Assembly: GCA_036504095.1 (NCBI GenBank)
Contig: DASXVS010000024.1
Span: forward strand, 81,257 to 145,256
Length of the DNA: 64,000 nt
Source of the DNA: Armatimonadota bacterium
Lineage (GTDB): Bacteria; Armatimonadota; DTGP01; JAKQQT01
Reading direction: 5' to 3'
This document shows, piece by piece, positions 35,289-44,952 of the stretch. Both the position numbers and the translations under genes were made by a program. Each line of letters opens with the position of its first letter. Position 1 is the first letter of the stretch. The notes below the pieces were generated by a model. It had not been told where the DNA came from. It ran no database searches and saw only the letters and a list, made by a program, of their open reading frames with translations.

Positions 35289-37856
35289 ATGGACGAGGTA
35301 ATCGAACAAACACTAGGCGGGACGGAAGAGAACGAATCCATGGAGTTGCCGGAGATACTGAACCTCCTGCCCCTTCGGGACACCGTGCTGTTCCCCGCCG
35401 CCGTATTGCCCCTGAACGTGGCCCGCGAGTCGTCGGTGAAGATGATCGATGATACGGTGACGGCCGGGGGGCGCATCATCGCGACCTGCACGATGAAAGA
35501 CTCCAGCATCGACAAGCCCGGTGCGGACGACATCTACACCATCGGCACCGCGGTGGTCATCCGCATGATGCTCAAGATGCCGGATGGCGTGCGCTTGATG
35601 GTTCAGGGTTTGGGCCGCTTCCGCATCGTCGAAGTCCTTCAGACCGACCCGTACATACGTGTGCGGATTGAGCCCCTGTCGGACCAGACCGAAGTTACCG
35701 AAGAGCAGGCGGAGCACCTGGAAGCCCTTCGCCGGGCCGTCGGAGACGTATTCAAGCGCGTGGTTGAACTTGCGCCCGGGCTGCCCGACGAATTGGCCGG
35801 GATCTCCGATGCGGTGACGGAACCGGCCGTGCTCGCGGACATGATCGCCGCCCACCTGCCCATCGGCACCGAGGAAAAACAGGGACTGCTGGAAACGCTG
35901 CCCGTCCGGGAACGCATGGAGCGCCTGCTTTCAATCCTGAACCGTGAATCCCAGGTGCTGGAACTGAGCAGCAAGATCCAGGGTGAGGTCCGCGAGGAAC
36001 TGAACAAGACCCAGCGCGATTACTTCCTGCGCGAGCAGATGAAAGCGATCCAGCGCGAATTGGGCGACGCGGACGACCGCACCGAGGAGATCGAAGAACT
36101 CCGCCAGAAAATCGAAGCCAGCGGCATGACAGAAGAGGCGCACAAGGAAGCCGACAGGGAACTCGATCGGCTCCAGCGCATGCCGCCGCAGGCCGCGGAA
36201 TACACGGTCAGCCGCACGTATCTGGATTGGCTCACATCGCTTCCGTGGCAGTCGGCAACCATTGACAACCTTGATATCCCGCATGTGAAGGAAGTTTTGG
36301 ATACGGACCACTTCGGACTGGACAAGGTGAAGGACCGTCTGCTGGAGTTCCTCAGCGTACGCAAGTTCAAGCCTGAAGGCCACGTTCGACAGCCGATCTT
36401 GTGCTTCGTTGGACCTCCCGGCGTGGGCAAGACCAGCCTCGCCAAATCCATCGCGCGGGCGCTTGGCCGCAAATTCGTGCGCTTCAGCCTCGGCGGCATG
36501 CGGGACGAAGCGGAAATCCGCGGCCACCGGCGGACCTATGTTGGCGCCCTGCCCGGCCAGATCATTCAGGGTATCCGCCGCGCCGAAAGCAACAACGCGG
36601 TGATGGTTCTGGACGAAGTGGACAAACTCGGCAGCGACTTCAGAGGCGACCCGACCTCCGCCCTCCTGGAGGTGTTGGATCCGGAGCAGAACAACACATT
36701 CCGCGACCATTACCTGGACGTTTCGTTCGATCTGAGCAAGGTGCTATTCATCACAACGGCGAATATGCTCGACCCGATTCCGGGCCCGCTCCGCGACCGC
36801 ATGGAGATCATCGAGATCGCCGGGTACACCGAGGAGGAAAAGGTCCAGATCGCCATCCGGCACCTCATTCCCAAGCAGATGTACGAACACGGCCTGAAGT
36901 CGGCGGGAGGGGTCGTCACCGAGGAGTATATTCCCGAGGGAGAGAGGGACACTCCGAAGGACGTTCCCATCGATAAGGAGGTCGCTCCGAACGAGGCCGA
37001 GGAGCCGTCCACGCCCCAGGCTCCGCCCGAGGCGCCGCAAGGCCATATCGCCTGGACCGAGGAAGGCATCCGGGACATACTGCGGGGATACACTCGGGAA
37101 GCCGGCGTCCGCAATCTGGAGCGCCAGGTAGCCGCGGTGTGCCGCAAATGCACCCGCCAGTTCGCCGAAGGCCGCACGGAACCGGTGACAGTGGACGTTG
37201 CCGCCGTGGAATCCTACCTTGGCGCACCCCGCTTCGAAGATGAAGACCTTAGGGATCGCACCCTGATTCCGGGAGTCGTCACGGGCCTCGCCTGGACCCC
37301 GGTCGGCGGCGACGTCCTTTTCGTCGAAGCCATCGCTATGCCGGGGGAACGCGGCCTCACCCTCACGGGCCAGCTGGGCGACGTGATGAAAGAGTCAGCG
37401 CAGGCCGCGCTTTCGTGGGTTCGGGCACACAGCCGTGAACTCGGTATCGCCGACGACTTCTTCACCAAACACGAACTTCACGTTCACGTTCCGCAAGGCG
37501 CGGTGCCCAAGGACGGACCGTCCGCCGGCGTGACCATGGCGACCGCCATCACGAGCCTCGCGACCGGCAGGCCGACAATACCGCTTCTCGCGATGACCGG
37601 CGAGATCAGTCTCAGCGGCCGAGTGCTGCCGATAGGCGGCCTGAAGGAGAAGGCTCTGGCCGCTCACAGGGCCGGCGTCCGAACGTTGATCGTCCCGGAA
37701 CGAAACCGAAAGGACTTTGAAGAAGACGTGCCCGAAGACGTGCGCGCGGAACTCACTGTCCATTACGTGAAGGAACTCAAGGAAGTGCTGGACCTGGCTC
37801 TGCAGCCCGCCAAGCCAGGAACAACCCCGCCGAACGACGAACCGATTGCTGTATAG
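35289..37856 (+). CDS. lon: ATP-dependent protease Lon
   Basis: 855 residues, cytoplasmic AAA+ serine protease. LON N-domain ([19 protein letters not shown]), coiled coil, Walker [10 protein letters not shown] (about 375), Walker B MVLDEVDK (about 439), sensor [20 protein letters not shown], protease domain with Ser in [11 protein letters not shown] (about S745) and Lys in [14 protein letters not shown] (about K786). Unusual: a Glu/Pro-rich insertion of about 50 residues (about 540-590) in the AAA+ lid, between [10 protein letters not shown] and the helix [19 protein letters not shown]. Most Lon proteins have only 5-10 residues here. Confidence 0.97.
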   Translation: MDEVIEQTLGGTEENESMELPEILNLLPLRDTVLFPAAVLPLNVARESSVKMIDDTVTAGGRIIATCTMKDSSIDKPGADDIYTIGTAVVIRMMLKMPDGVRLMVQGLGRFRIVEVLQTDPYIRVRIEPLSDQTEVTEEQAEHLEALRRAVGDVFKRVVELAPGLPDELAGISDAVTEPAVLADMIAAHLPIGTEEKQGLLETLPVRERMERLLSILNRESQVLELSSKIQGEVREELNKTQRDYFLREQMKAIQRELGDADDRTEEIEELRQKIEASGMTEEAHKEADRELDRLQRMPPQAAEYTVSRTYLDWLTSLPWQSATIDNLDIPHVKEVLDTDHFGLDKVKDRLLEFLSVRKFKPEGHVRQPILCFVGPPGVGKTSLAKSIARALGRKFVRFSLGGMRDEAEIRGHRRTYVGALPGQIIQGIRRAESNNAVMVLDEVDKLGSDFRGDPTSALLEVLDPEQNNTFRDHYLDVSFDLSKVLFITTANMLDPIPGPLRDRMEIIEIAGYTEEEKVQIAIRHLIPKQMYEHGLKSAGGVVTEEYIPEGERDTPKDVPIDKEVAPNEAEEPSTPQAPPEAPQGHIAWTEEGIRDILRGYTREAGVRNLERQVAAVCRKCTRQFAEGRTEPVTVDVAAVESYLGAPRFEDEDLRDRTLIPGVVTGLAWTPVGGDVLFVEAIAMPGERGLTLTGQLGDVMKESAQAALSWVRAHSRELGIADDFFTKHELHVHVPQGAVPKDGPSAGVTMATAITSLATGRPTIPLLAMTGEISLSGRVLPIGGLKEKALAAHRAGVRTLIVPERNRKDFEEDVPEDVRAELTVHYVKELKEVLDLALQPAKPGTTPPNDEPIAV

Positions 37857-37990
37857 CTTTTATCACAGAGCCTTAACTACGTTCGCCGAGAAGTAATGCT
37901 TTGGCGCGAAATATTGGACAACCTAATTTCGGGCGCTAAGTGACGCAATGACCAGATGCCACGGCGGATACGTACAAGATCAGACCCCAC

Positions 37991-38908
37991 ATGCAGCCAG
38001 CCATCGAGATAACAGGCCTGCGGAAGACGTACCGCAGCCGATTCCCGCGCCGCAACGTACACGCGCTTGACGATGTCACACTCGCGGTGGCGCCCGGTGA
38101 AGTGTTTGGCTATCTGGGATCCAACGGCGCGGGCAAGACCACCACAGTCAGGATTCTGCTAGGACTGGCCCGCCCGTCCGGCGGATCCGCTCGATTGATG
38201 GGACGCCTTCCCGGCGGTCCGAATCGGTCGCGCGTTGGATACCTCCCGGAGTCGCCGTACTTCTATGACTTTCTCACGCCGGTAGAACTGCTCACCTTTT
38301 ACTGCCGGGTCTTCGGCATTTCCGGCGTGAATCGCCGGCACAGGATCGCCGAGGTACTCGACTTGGTCGGCATTGCGGATCGCCGGGACAGCCCGCTCCG
38401 CGCCTTCTCCAAGGGGATGACGCAGCGGGTGGGGTTGGCTCAAGCTTTGCTGAACGACCCGGATGTACTGTTCCTCGACGAGCCGACTTCAGGCCTCGAC
38501 CCAATGGGGCGCCGGGACATTCGCGACATCATCCTCGCGCTGAAATCCAGGGGGAAGACGGTCTTCCTGAACTCCCACCTTTTGAGCGAGGTGGAACAGA
38601 TCTGCGACCGCGTCGCCATCCTGAAGGCCGGACGCTTGATGAGCATCGGCACGGTGAATGAACTGATCAGCCGCGGCGGCGTTGAGATCTGCGTTCGCGC
38701 CTCCGCCGAGAACCTGCCAGGCAGCGCCTCCTCTCTCGCGGTTGGAGAGCCGACTGATGGGGTCCTTCGCCTCGTTGTGGAGCGCGAATCGGATACGCCG
38801 GCTGTCTTGCGCGCGCTGATGGATGCCGGAATCGAGATCATATCGATGAACCCCCGGCGCGAAACCCTCGAGGATGTGTTCATCCGCATCGAAACGGAGC
38901 GAACCTGA
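37991..38908 (+). CDS. ABC transporter ATP-binding protein
   Basis: 305 residues. Walker A GSNGAGKTTT, Q-loop in VGYLPESPYF, signature FSKGMTQRVGLAQALL, Walker B VLFLDEPTSGLD, switch His in LNSHLLSEVEQ; a C-terminal regulatory region typical of CcmA/NatA-type exporters. It pairs with the permease gene that starts 2 bp after its stop. Substrate unknown. Preceded by a relatively AT-rich 134-bp spacer with no clear promoter pair. Confidence 0.92.
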   Translation: MQPAIEITGLRKTYRSRFPRRNVHALDDVTLAVAPGEVFGYLGSNGAGKTTTVRILLGLARPSGGSARLMGRLPGGPNRSRVGYLPESPYFYDFLTPVELLTFYCRVFGISGVNRRHRIAEVLDLVGIADRRDSPLRAFSKGMTQRVGLAQALLNDPDVLFLDEPTSGLDPMGRRDIRDIILALKSRGKTVFLNSHLLSEVEQICDRVAILKAGRLMSIGTVNELISRGGVEICVRASAENLPGSASSLAVGEPTDGVLRLVVERESDTPAVLRALMDAGIEIISMNPRRETLEDVFIRIETERT

Positions 38909-38910
38909 CG

Positions 38911-39699
38911 ATGCTGAGGCGAATTCTGGCCATTGCGGGGCTGACGCTGAAGGAATCGGCGCGAAAGCGCGTGTCAGCCGGAATGATCTTCTGCTCCGTC
39001 CTGATGACGCTTGCGTTAGGCCTGGTGGCGCGATCGATGCAGGCGAATGAAGGCAGCGATATCGGCCTCGCCGCGGCTGTATTCACGCTGCTGCGCGTGG
39101 TCGCCGGATTCACCTGGGTCCTGGCGATCTTCATCTCCGTGACCGCCATTCCACCGGAATTCGAGCGGCGGACGACCTACACCCTGTTCGCAAAGCCGGT
39201 AGAGCGGTACGAATTCGTGTTCGGCAAATTCCTGGGGTGCTTCCTCCTGCTAGCCGGCAACCTGGCTGTGATTGCGGCAATCGTGTGGTTGATGCTCGGC
39301 CGCGAGGACCCCAAGCTCACAATGGACATGCTCCGGAATCTGGGCGCATTCTGTGTGAGTTACACGGCGCTGATCGCGCTGGCGATCTCCTTCACCCTGG
39401 TGGCGCCGATGCCGATCGCCGCATTACTGTCACTGGGCGTCTATTTTTTGGCTTCCGTGTACGGTTACGGGCAGCAGGTCGCCGAGACCGCGCGCCTGCA
39501 CCCCTTCTGGCGAGCACTCGGCGCGCTGGTCTTCCATCTCGGCCGCTACGCAACCCCACGCGTGAACTGGCTAAACACCGACCGGCCATTTTACCAGATC
39601 ACCGGCCACACCCAGCCCGAAGCCATTCTGTATGTGCTTGCCTATTCGATGGCAGTGCTCATTCTCGGCGCCGTCGTCTTCTCGCGGCGGGAACTCTAG
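38911..39699 (+). CDS. ABC-2 type permease
   Basis: 262 residues with six hydrophobic segments (for example VVAGFTWVLAIFISVTAIP, LGCFLLLAGNLAVIAAIVWLML, TALIALAISFTLVAPMPIAALL). FERRTTYTLFAKPVERYEFVFGKFLG is characteristic of ABC-2 permeases. Partner of the upstream ATPase. Its TAG stop shares the four-base palindrome CTAG with the stop of the convergent LolA-like gene. Confidence 0.9.
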   Translation: MLRRILAIAGLTLKESARKRVSAGMIFCSVLMTLALGLVARSMQANEGSDIGLAAAVFTLLRVVAGFTWVLAIFISVTAIPPEFERRTTYTLFAKPVERYEFVFGKFLGCFLLLAGNLAVIAAIVWLMLGREDPKLTMDMLRNLGAFCVSYTALIALAISFTLVAPMPIAALLSLGVYFLASVYGYGQQVAETARLHPFWRALGALVFHLGRYATPRVNWLNTDRPFYQITGHTQPEAILYVLAYSMAVLILGAVVFSRREL

Positions 39700-40694
39700 C
39701 GCCCGTTCAGGCGGAACACGCTGTCGGGCATGCCGGAGTTGACCTTTGTATTCGTGTACGTCCACTGCGTTGAGCCGCCGTCCGGCGCCTGCGCGGACAT
39801 CTTCGCGGGGTACAACACATTTCCCTTCCAACCGATCCAGACATCCAGAGCGCCTCGACGATCCGTCGGAAACGAGGCCGGCCGAGGCTTCGCCTCGGGA
39901 GCGCGGGCGCCCGTCGCCTTCTCAATGATATGTTGAACCTTGTGGTGAGACCGTACGCGGTCAATCTCATGGTCGGTGATTGTTATGTGCGTGGGCGCCC
40001 ACCCGGCAGGCGTGCGCACCGGATCGCGAAATTCGCCGGTTGTCGCCAGCCGGTTCGCGGTATCAAAGGATTCGCTGTGCACTGGGCAGAGCCGCGTCGT
40101 ATCGACGTACATATCGGTATACGCCAGGTTGGTGAGGGGATTGAGGACCTCGGGTTTGAACAATCTCATTCGAATTTTGTAAACACCGACACCGTTTCGA
40201 ACCGATTTGCCCAGCATCTCGAACCGGTAACGCTTTGGATCGAACAACAGCCCCAGCATCGCGAACTTGGTATCCATTCGGGCCGGCTCGCGTCCTGTGA
40301 GACGCCGGAAATCCGTTGTGACGTACCGATCGGAGACCGGGTCGTAGGCGGCGAATTCGGCTCCTCTCTGCAAGAATATCCAACGGTTGAAGAGCGGGAA
40401 AGTGCTGTTGAGTACCTGGAATTTGACCTTGTCCGGCATCTTCAGATAGAGATGGGCCGTCATCGACACCTGGCGGCCGCGCCGCTGATCGCCGGAACCC
40501 CTCGGCGGTGACACAATGATTTCGGCGATGGCCTCCATATCCTTAAATCCGCCCCCGAGCCCCTGCATGGCGCCTTTGACGCGGTTCAACACGGCGCCAT
40601 CCGCGGCGGGTGCGCTGAATGCACGCAGCGGGGCCAGAGACAGGAGGAGGACGGCCAAAGCGCAAACGGCCCGGGCGCCGATGATAGAATTCAC
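39696..40694 (-). CDS. LolA-like secreted protein
   Basis: About 332 residues. Signal peptide (ARAVCALAVLLLSLAPLRAFSA), then a fold resembling outer-membrane lipoprotein-sorting (LolA/LolB-like) proteins: MTAHLYLKMPDKVKFQVL, WIFLQRGAEFAAYDPVSDRY, YTDMYVDTTRLCPVHSESFD. The GTG at 40694 is preferred because it avoids overlap with the divergent rsmG start; a start at 40715 would overlap it by 19 bp. The proposed role is lipid or lipoprotein binding in the periplasm. Confidence 0.65.
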   Translation of the reverse strand: MNSIIGARAVCALAVLLLSLAPLRAFSAPAADGAVLNRVKGAMQGLGGGFKDMEAIAEIIVSPPRGSGDQRRGRQVSMTAHLYLKMPDKVKFQVLNSTFPLFNRWIFLQRGAEFAAYDPVSDRYVTTDFRRLTGREPARMDTKFAMLGLLFDPKRYRFEMLGKSVRNGVGVYKIRMRLFKPEVLNPLTNLAYTDMYVDTTRLCPVHSESFDTANRLATTGEFRDPVRTPAGWAPTHITITDHEIDRVRSHHKVQHIIEKATGARAPEAKPRPASFPTDRRGALDVWIGWKGNVLYPAKMSAQAPDGGSTQWTYTNTKVNSGMPDSVFRLNGR

Positions 40695-40696
40695 AG

Positions 40697-41428
40697 ATGA
40701 ACGCACAACTGCCATCCTTTGACAATGCCCTCATCGAGGGCGCATCCCAGTTCGGTTTCTCGCTGGACGAATCCCAAGTGACCGACCTGACCCTTCTGGT
40801 CGATCAACTCCTGGACTGGAACCAGCGTATGAATCTGACCGCGGTGCGCGACCCGCACGACATCGCCATCAAACACATCATAGATTCCATGACGTGCCTA
40901 CGCGTGGTACCGTTCCCGGAAGGCGCATCCGTACTCGATGTCGGAACCGGCGCGGGGTTTCCAGGGCTCGTGCTCAGCGCTCTCAGGCGCGACCTGCGCC
41001 TGACCCTGCTTGACAGCACCAATAAGAAGCTTGCGTTCGTCGAACACGTAGCCCGCCTTCTGAGCCTCGCGCACGCCAAAGTCGCCTTCGGCCGTGCCGA
41101 GGAGGCCGGTCGCTTGCCCGAGCACCGAGAACACTACGACATAGTTGTAGCCCGCGCCGTTGCGCCTATGCGGATCCTGGCCGAGCTCTGCCTCCCATTC
41201 ACACGCCCGGGCGGCCATTTCCTCGCCATGAAGGGCCCCAACCTCCGTGACGAAATGAACAATGCAGAACACACGATATCCGTGCTCGGCGGCCAAATAC
41301 TGGAGCCCATCCTCTTCCAACTACCCTTCGGCGGCGGCGACCGCGCCATCGTGCCCATCTTCAAGGCGAAGCCCACACCGTCCGCCTACCCGCGCTTGTA
41401 CCGGGACATTCGCCGCCAACCGGTATGA
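40697..41428 (+). CDS. rsmG: 16S rRNA (guanine-527-N7)-methyltransferase RsmG
   Basis: 243 residues; SAM-dependent methylation of G527 in 16S rRNA. DWNQRMNLTAVRDP, HIIDSMTCL, SAM motif VLDVGTGAGFPGLVL and LLDSTNKKLAFVEHVA are diagnostic. rsmG next to parB is the common origin-proximal order in bacteria; parA is missing between them. Confidence 0.96.
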   Translation: MNAQLPSFDNALIEGASQFGFSLDESQVTDLTLLVDQLLDWNQRMNLTAVRDPHDIAIKHIIDSMTCLRVVPFPEGASVLDVGTGAGFPGLVLSALRRDLRLTLLDSTNKKLAFVEHVARLLSLAHAKVAFGRAEEAGRLPEHREHYDIVVARAVAPMRILAELCLPFTRPGGHFLAMKGPNLRDEMNNAEHTISVLGGQILEPILFQLPFGGGDRAIVPIFKAKPTPSAYPRLYRDIRRQPV

Positions 41429-41516
41429 CATTGTATCATGTGCTTAGCCCTTTCGACCCGCCACTTCCCTCCGTCAATCCGCGCGGTCATTGCGGTCAGC
41501 CGAGGACACAACGCTC

Positions 41517-42380
41517 ATGGACAATCCGATCATTTCACCAGACAACCCCCGCAACACGACCGTCACCGATCTGCCCGTCGCTAAGATCGAGCCAAACCCC
41601 TACCAGCCGCGGACGGTCTTCAATGAGGTCGCCCTGCAAGAGCTTGCCGCCTCCATCCAGCAACACGGCGTTCTACAGCCGGTCATCGTGCGGCCAAGCG
41701 GTTCCGGTTACCAGCTAGTTAGCGGTGAGCGTCGCCTGCAGGCGTCTCGTAGGGCGAACCTGAGCACCATTCCCGCGGTGATTCAGTCCTACGACGACCG
41801 CACGGTGCTCGAAATCGCGATCGTCGAAAACGTCCAACGCGAGGATATTAGCCCGTTGGAGGCGGCGCGCGCCTACAAGCGTCTCATAGAGGAATTCGGG
41901 CTCACCCAGGAACAGGTGGCCTTGCGCGTCGGCAAGAGCCGCCCTGCGGTTTCGAACACGCTCCGGCTCTTGAAACTGCCCAAGATTATTCAGCAAAGTT
42001 TGGCGTGCGGCGACATCACGGAAGGCCACGCGCGCAGCCTCCTCAGCATACAGGACCCCGAGTGGCAGATGCGGGCGTGGGAAAAGATCGTACAGGAAAA
42101 TCTGTCCGTGCGCGAGGCCGAGCGCCTCGCTTACGGAAACGAACCCGAGACGCCTCGGGCCGAACGGCGTGAACGCGGGGACGTTTCACGTGAAGCACGG
42201 GAACGCGGCGCGCAGGGCCAGAGCCTCTCGCCGGAGCTTGAGGCGCTCGAAAACAGGCTCAGGTCGCTGCTCGGGACTCGCGTGCGGATTCGCGGAACGC
42301 TGGATGGGGGGACTGTCAATATCGAGTACTTTGACGCCCAGGATCTGCAGAGGATAGCAGAACTGCTGGGCCTTCCGTGA
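41517..42380 (+). CDS. parB: Chromosome-partitioning protein ParB
   Basis: 287 residues from the ATG at 41517. CTPase/DNA-clamp domain: DLPVAKIEPNPYQPR, SIQQHGVLQPVIVRP, LVSGERRLQASRRA (GERRxRA arginine box) and ENVQREDISPLEAARAYKRL; then the helix-turn-helix LTQEQVALRVGKSRPAVSNTLRLL and a dimerisation tail. It loads on parS and spreads, with ParA and SMC. A close parS match lies within its own 3' part (42182-42197). parA is not adjacent. Confidence 0.95.
   Translation: MDNPIISPDNPRNTTVTDLPVAKIEPNPYQPRTVFNEVALQELAASIQQHGVLQPVIVRPSGSGYQLVSGERRLQASRRANLSTIPAVIQSYDDRTVLEIAIVENVQREDISPLEAARAYKRLIEEFGLTQEQVALRVGKSRPAVSNTLRLLKLPKIIQQSLACGDITEGHARSLLSIQDPEWQMRAWEKIVQENLSVREAERLAYGNEPETPRAERRERGDVSREARERGAQGQSLSPELEALENRLRSLLGTRVRIRGTLDGGTVNIEYFDAQDLQRIAELLGLP
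42182..42197. promoter_or_regulatory. parS centromere site inside parB
   Basis: CGTTTCACGTGAAGCA matches the bacterial parS consensus TGTTTCACGTGAAACA at 14 of 16 positions, including the central TTCACGTGAA. It lies in the linker-coding part of parB, where the codons read DVSREA. Confidence 0.8.
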
Positions 42381-42390
42381 GGGTGGCGCC

Positions 42391-43257
42391 ATGGACGAGC
42401 GCAGCATCGCTCTTGCTTGCCTTCAGGATTGCCCCGGACTGGGGCCGATGGCGCTTGGCCACATTCTCCAACACACCGGAGGGGATGTCCCGGCCGGCGT
42501 GTTCGGCCGCGCGGCCAGTTGGTATGCCGAGGAATACGGCTTGCCCCGAGCGGCCGCGAAGGCGCTCAGCGAGTATGTTCCGCAGGGCCGAGACGCATAC
42601 GCGAAGTTACCAATCCGGTTGGTAACTACCGTAGACCAGGCATATCCAGGCGATCTTAGGCGTATGGAGCACCCGCCTCCACTCGTGTCTGAGCACGGAA
42701 TCGGAAATTGCGAGTTAACTAAGGGTAGTTTTAGTGTGCTTTGCTCGGCCCGTTCGGAGATGGATCGGGCGGAGGAGGCCAAAGCCGCCATCCAGGCCGG
42801 GCTGGAGGCTGGGTGGCATGTCGTGAGTGGGCATAACCGACCGATATATCAATGGGCCGTCTTGGCGGCAAAACGAAGTGAACGCCCTTCCGTGATGGTG
42901 CTGGATCGAGGCTTTCTCTGCGCGTTCGATTCCGACATGCATCGGGATCCGGTCGCAGCGGCTCGAATCTGGGGCTTCGCGTTCGACGCGGATCACTGTA
43001 CGGCGCTCTCCGCCTTTCGCTTGAGGGACGCGTGGACGCCCCCGAACGGCCGGCGGAGGGATGCGATGGTGGTGGCCCTATCCGACACCATCGTGGTGCT
43101 GGGGATGCGGAGTGGAGGGACCATTCACCATCTGTGCGAGCACGCGCTCGCATCAGGGCAGAGAGTATACGCAGATGAGGCTGCCATGGAGGTCCTTGGC
43201 AGCCAGGGTGCGTCGCTCTGGACGGGGACTTTCCCAGCCGGACCGCTTTTGCGATAA
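42391..43257 (+). CDS. Divergent DprA-like Rossmann protein
   Basis: 288 residues, GAGGG before the ATG. It follows the DprA plan: N-terminal helix-hairpin region (CPGLGPMALGHIL), AYPGDLRRMEHPPPLVSEHG like the DprA YPxxLxxIxDPPxxL segment, and IVVLGMRSGGTIHHLCEHALASGQRVYA like the SG-S-TA segment. But the usual GSR reads CSARS, and SGxAxGID reads SGHNRPIYQ, so the ssDNA/RecA-loading core is altered. It may be a degenerate DprA or a LOG-like paralogue with a different ligand. Confidence 0.7.
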   Translation: MDERSIALACLQDCPGLGPMALGHILQHTGGDVPAGVFGRAASWYAEEYGLPRAAAKALSEYVPQGRDAYAKLPIRLVTTVDQAYPGDLRRMEHPPPLVSEHGIGNCELTKGSFSVLCSARSEMDRAEEAKAAIQAGLEAGWHVVSGHNRPIYQWAVLAAKRSERPSVMVLDRGFLCAFDSDMHRDPVAAARIWGFAFDADHCTALSAFRLRDAWTPPNGRRRDAMVVALSDTIVVLGMRSGGTIHHLCEHALASGQRVYADEAAMEVLGSQGASLWTGTFPAGPLLR

Positions 43258-43292
43258 TCTTACGTGGGGGATCAGAGCAAGAAACGCAGCAG

Positions 43293-44444
43293 ATGAATAC
43301 TAGTGACAAAGACAACTTGGGCGCTGATTTGGAGGGGGCGATGGAGCGTTGGCGGGCCGCGGTGGCTGCGATGTCGCGCCCCCCGCACATCGACATCAAG
43401 CTTGAAGAGGCTGTTCGCTCGCTCATCGAAGCGCATTCGCGCTTCCGTGCCGGCAGCGCGCCCGACCTGGCTCAGGATGTCTACCGCACCGCGTATGCGC
43501 TCGCCCATACGGCCCTCGAGGATATGGGGCAGCGGGCAGTCGTCGCGGCCTTCCGCGATGCCCTCGAGAACTCCATAGCCGGCAAAGACGCGCACGCCGA
43601 GGGGGCGATCAATGACAATCTCGCCTTCTTTGGCGTTCTGAGCGACGCGTACTGGCAAGCTTATGTCGATAACCTGAAGCGGACGATCCGCAACCAGGCC
43701 GCCGAGAACACCGCGAAGGAATTGCACCTCGCCAAATACATCCAGCAGTATTTGCTCCCGAAAAAGATCCCTGTTATCGACGGATACGAGTTCGCGGGTC
43801 GCCTCGTCCCAGCGTCCGAAGTCGGCGGCGACTACTGGAGCGTCAAGTTCTACCCGGAAGACGGGATCGTTACATTCAAACTTGCGGACATTGCCGGTCA
43901 CGGAATCGCCAGCGCGACGCTCGTAGCGGCCGTCAAATTCATCTCCGGTGGCTATTACCCGGCCGCGAAGACCGCCGCCGCCGTCATGAATCAGACGAAT
44001 CACGTTCTCGTGAAGGAAACACCCAGCGACATCCTGGTAACGATGATCTACGGATGGCTCCACCCCGAGAGTGGCGATATCAACATCGTGAACGCCGGTC
44101 ACAGCCCGATCTTCATCCAGCGCGGCGAGGAGTGCATCGACATTCCACCGACCGGACCGGTGCTCGGTTTGGCCGAAAAGCGCTATGGAGAGCGCCGGCT
44201 TCACCTGGAGCCCAAGGATGTCGTCTTCACGTGCAGCGACGGCATCACGGAAGCCCGTCGCGGCAAGGAGATGTTCGGCGTCGAGCGCGTCAAGCGAATC
44301 GTGGCCGATAACCGGGGGCTTCACGCCGAGGAACTCATCGATGCGGTGATCGCGGAGGTGGAGAATTTCTCGGGCGGCCCCACGGACGATCTCAGCGTGC
44401 TGGTGATTCGGGTGCTCGATAACGCCATTCCGCCATTCCGCTAG
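43293..44444 (+). CDS. SpoIIE/RsbU-type PP2C serine phosphatase
   Basis: 383 residues. N-terminal helical region (about 1-145) without recognised sensor, short linker helix LHLAKYIQQYLLPKKIP, and a SpoIIE phosphatase domain: FAGRLVPASEVGGDYW, FKLADIAGHGIASATLVAAVK, NIVNAGHSPIFIQ, VFTCSDGITEARR and GGPTDDLSVLVIRV with the metal-binding Asp residues. Such phosphatases dephosphorylate STAS antagonists and so activate an alternative sigma factor; the STAS protein at 17953 is a candidate substrate, by inference only. Confidence 0.92.
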   Translation: MNTSDKDNLGADLEGAMERWRAAVAAMSRPPHIDIKLEEAVRSLIEAHSRFRAGSAPDLAQDVYRTAYALAHTALEDMGQRAVVAAFRDALENSIAGKDAHAEGAINDNLAFFGVLSDAYWQAYVDNLKRTIRNQAAENTAKELHLAKYIQQYLLPKKIPVIDGYEFAGRLVPASEVGGDYWSVKFYPEDGIVTFKLADIAGHGIASATLVAAVKFISGGYYPAAKTAAAVMNQTNHVLVKETPSDILVTMIYGWLHPESGDINIVNAGHSPIFIQRGEECIDIPPTGPVLGLAEKRYGERRLHLEPKDVVFTCSDGITEARRGKEMFGVERVKRIVADNRGLHAEELIDAVIAEVENFSGGPTDDLSVLVIRVLDNAIPPFR

Positions 44445-44558
44445 AGCGCTTCCGCCCCGCTGGGCGGGATCAGGCCGAGCAGCTGTTCCCGCCACAGGTC
44501 TGCCGATGCGGATATTGCCCAGCGGGCAGACAGCTCTACCCGCCACGGAGCCAGGCCC

Positions 44559-44951
44559 TCAGTGCCTGATCGGCTCGCCCTCGTGGCTCACGGGGTACCC
44601 CTTCTCTTCCCATTCGCGCCAGCCGCCGCGCATCGACAGCACGTTCGTGTAGCCCATGTGCCGGAGGCTGTCGGCGGACAGGGCCGACCGGTTGCCGCCA
44701 CGGCAGTACAGCACGATCTCCTTGTCCGTGTCAGGGACTTCATCGGCGATGTGGTACTCAATCACCCCCCTGCCGATGCCGCGCGCGCCCGGCATGTGGC
44801 CGGCGCGGAACTCGTCGTGCTCGCGAACGTCGATCAACACCCACTCCCGGCCGGGTTCATTGAGGCGATCCAGCACTTCCTCGGGCTCGATCTCGCGGAT
44901 GCGCGTCTTCGCCTCCGCGCAGATGTCCGCAAATGTGCGCTTCAGAGGCAT
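44559..44951 (-). CDS. Rhodanese-like sulfurtransferase
   Basis: 130 residues from the ATG at 44951, single rhodanese domain: VLIDVREHDEFRAGHMPGA, active-site Cys in IVLYCRGGNRSA, GYTNVLSMRGGWREWEEKGYPV. It probably handles persulfide sulfur. The start lies 1 bp after the stop of the D-lyxose isomerase-like gene, so the two are coupled. The N-terminal 40 residues (EIEPEEVLDRLNEP) are slightly extended. Confidence 0.92.
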   Translation of the reverse strand: MPLKRTFADICAEAKTRIREIEPEEVLDRLNEPGREWVLIDVREHDEFRAGHMPGARGIGRGVIEYHIADEVPDTDKEIVLYCRGGNRSALSADSLRHMGYTNVLSMRGGWREWEEKGYPVSHEGEPIRH

Positions 44952-44952
44952 G

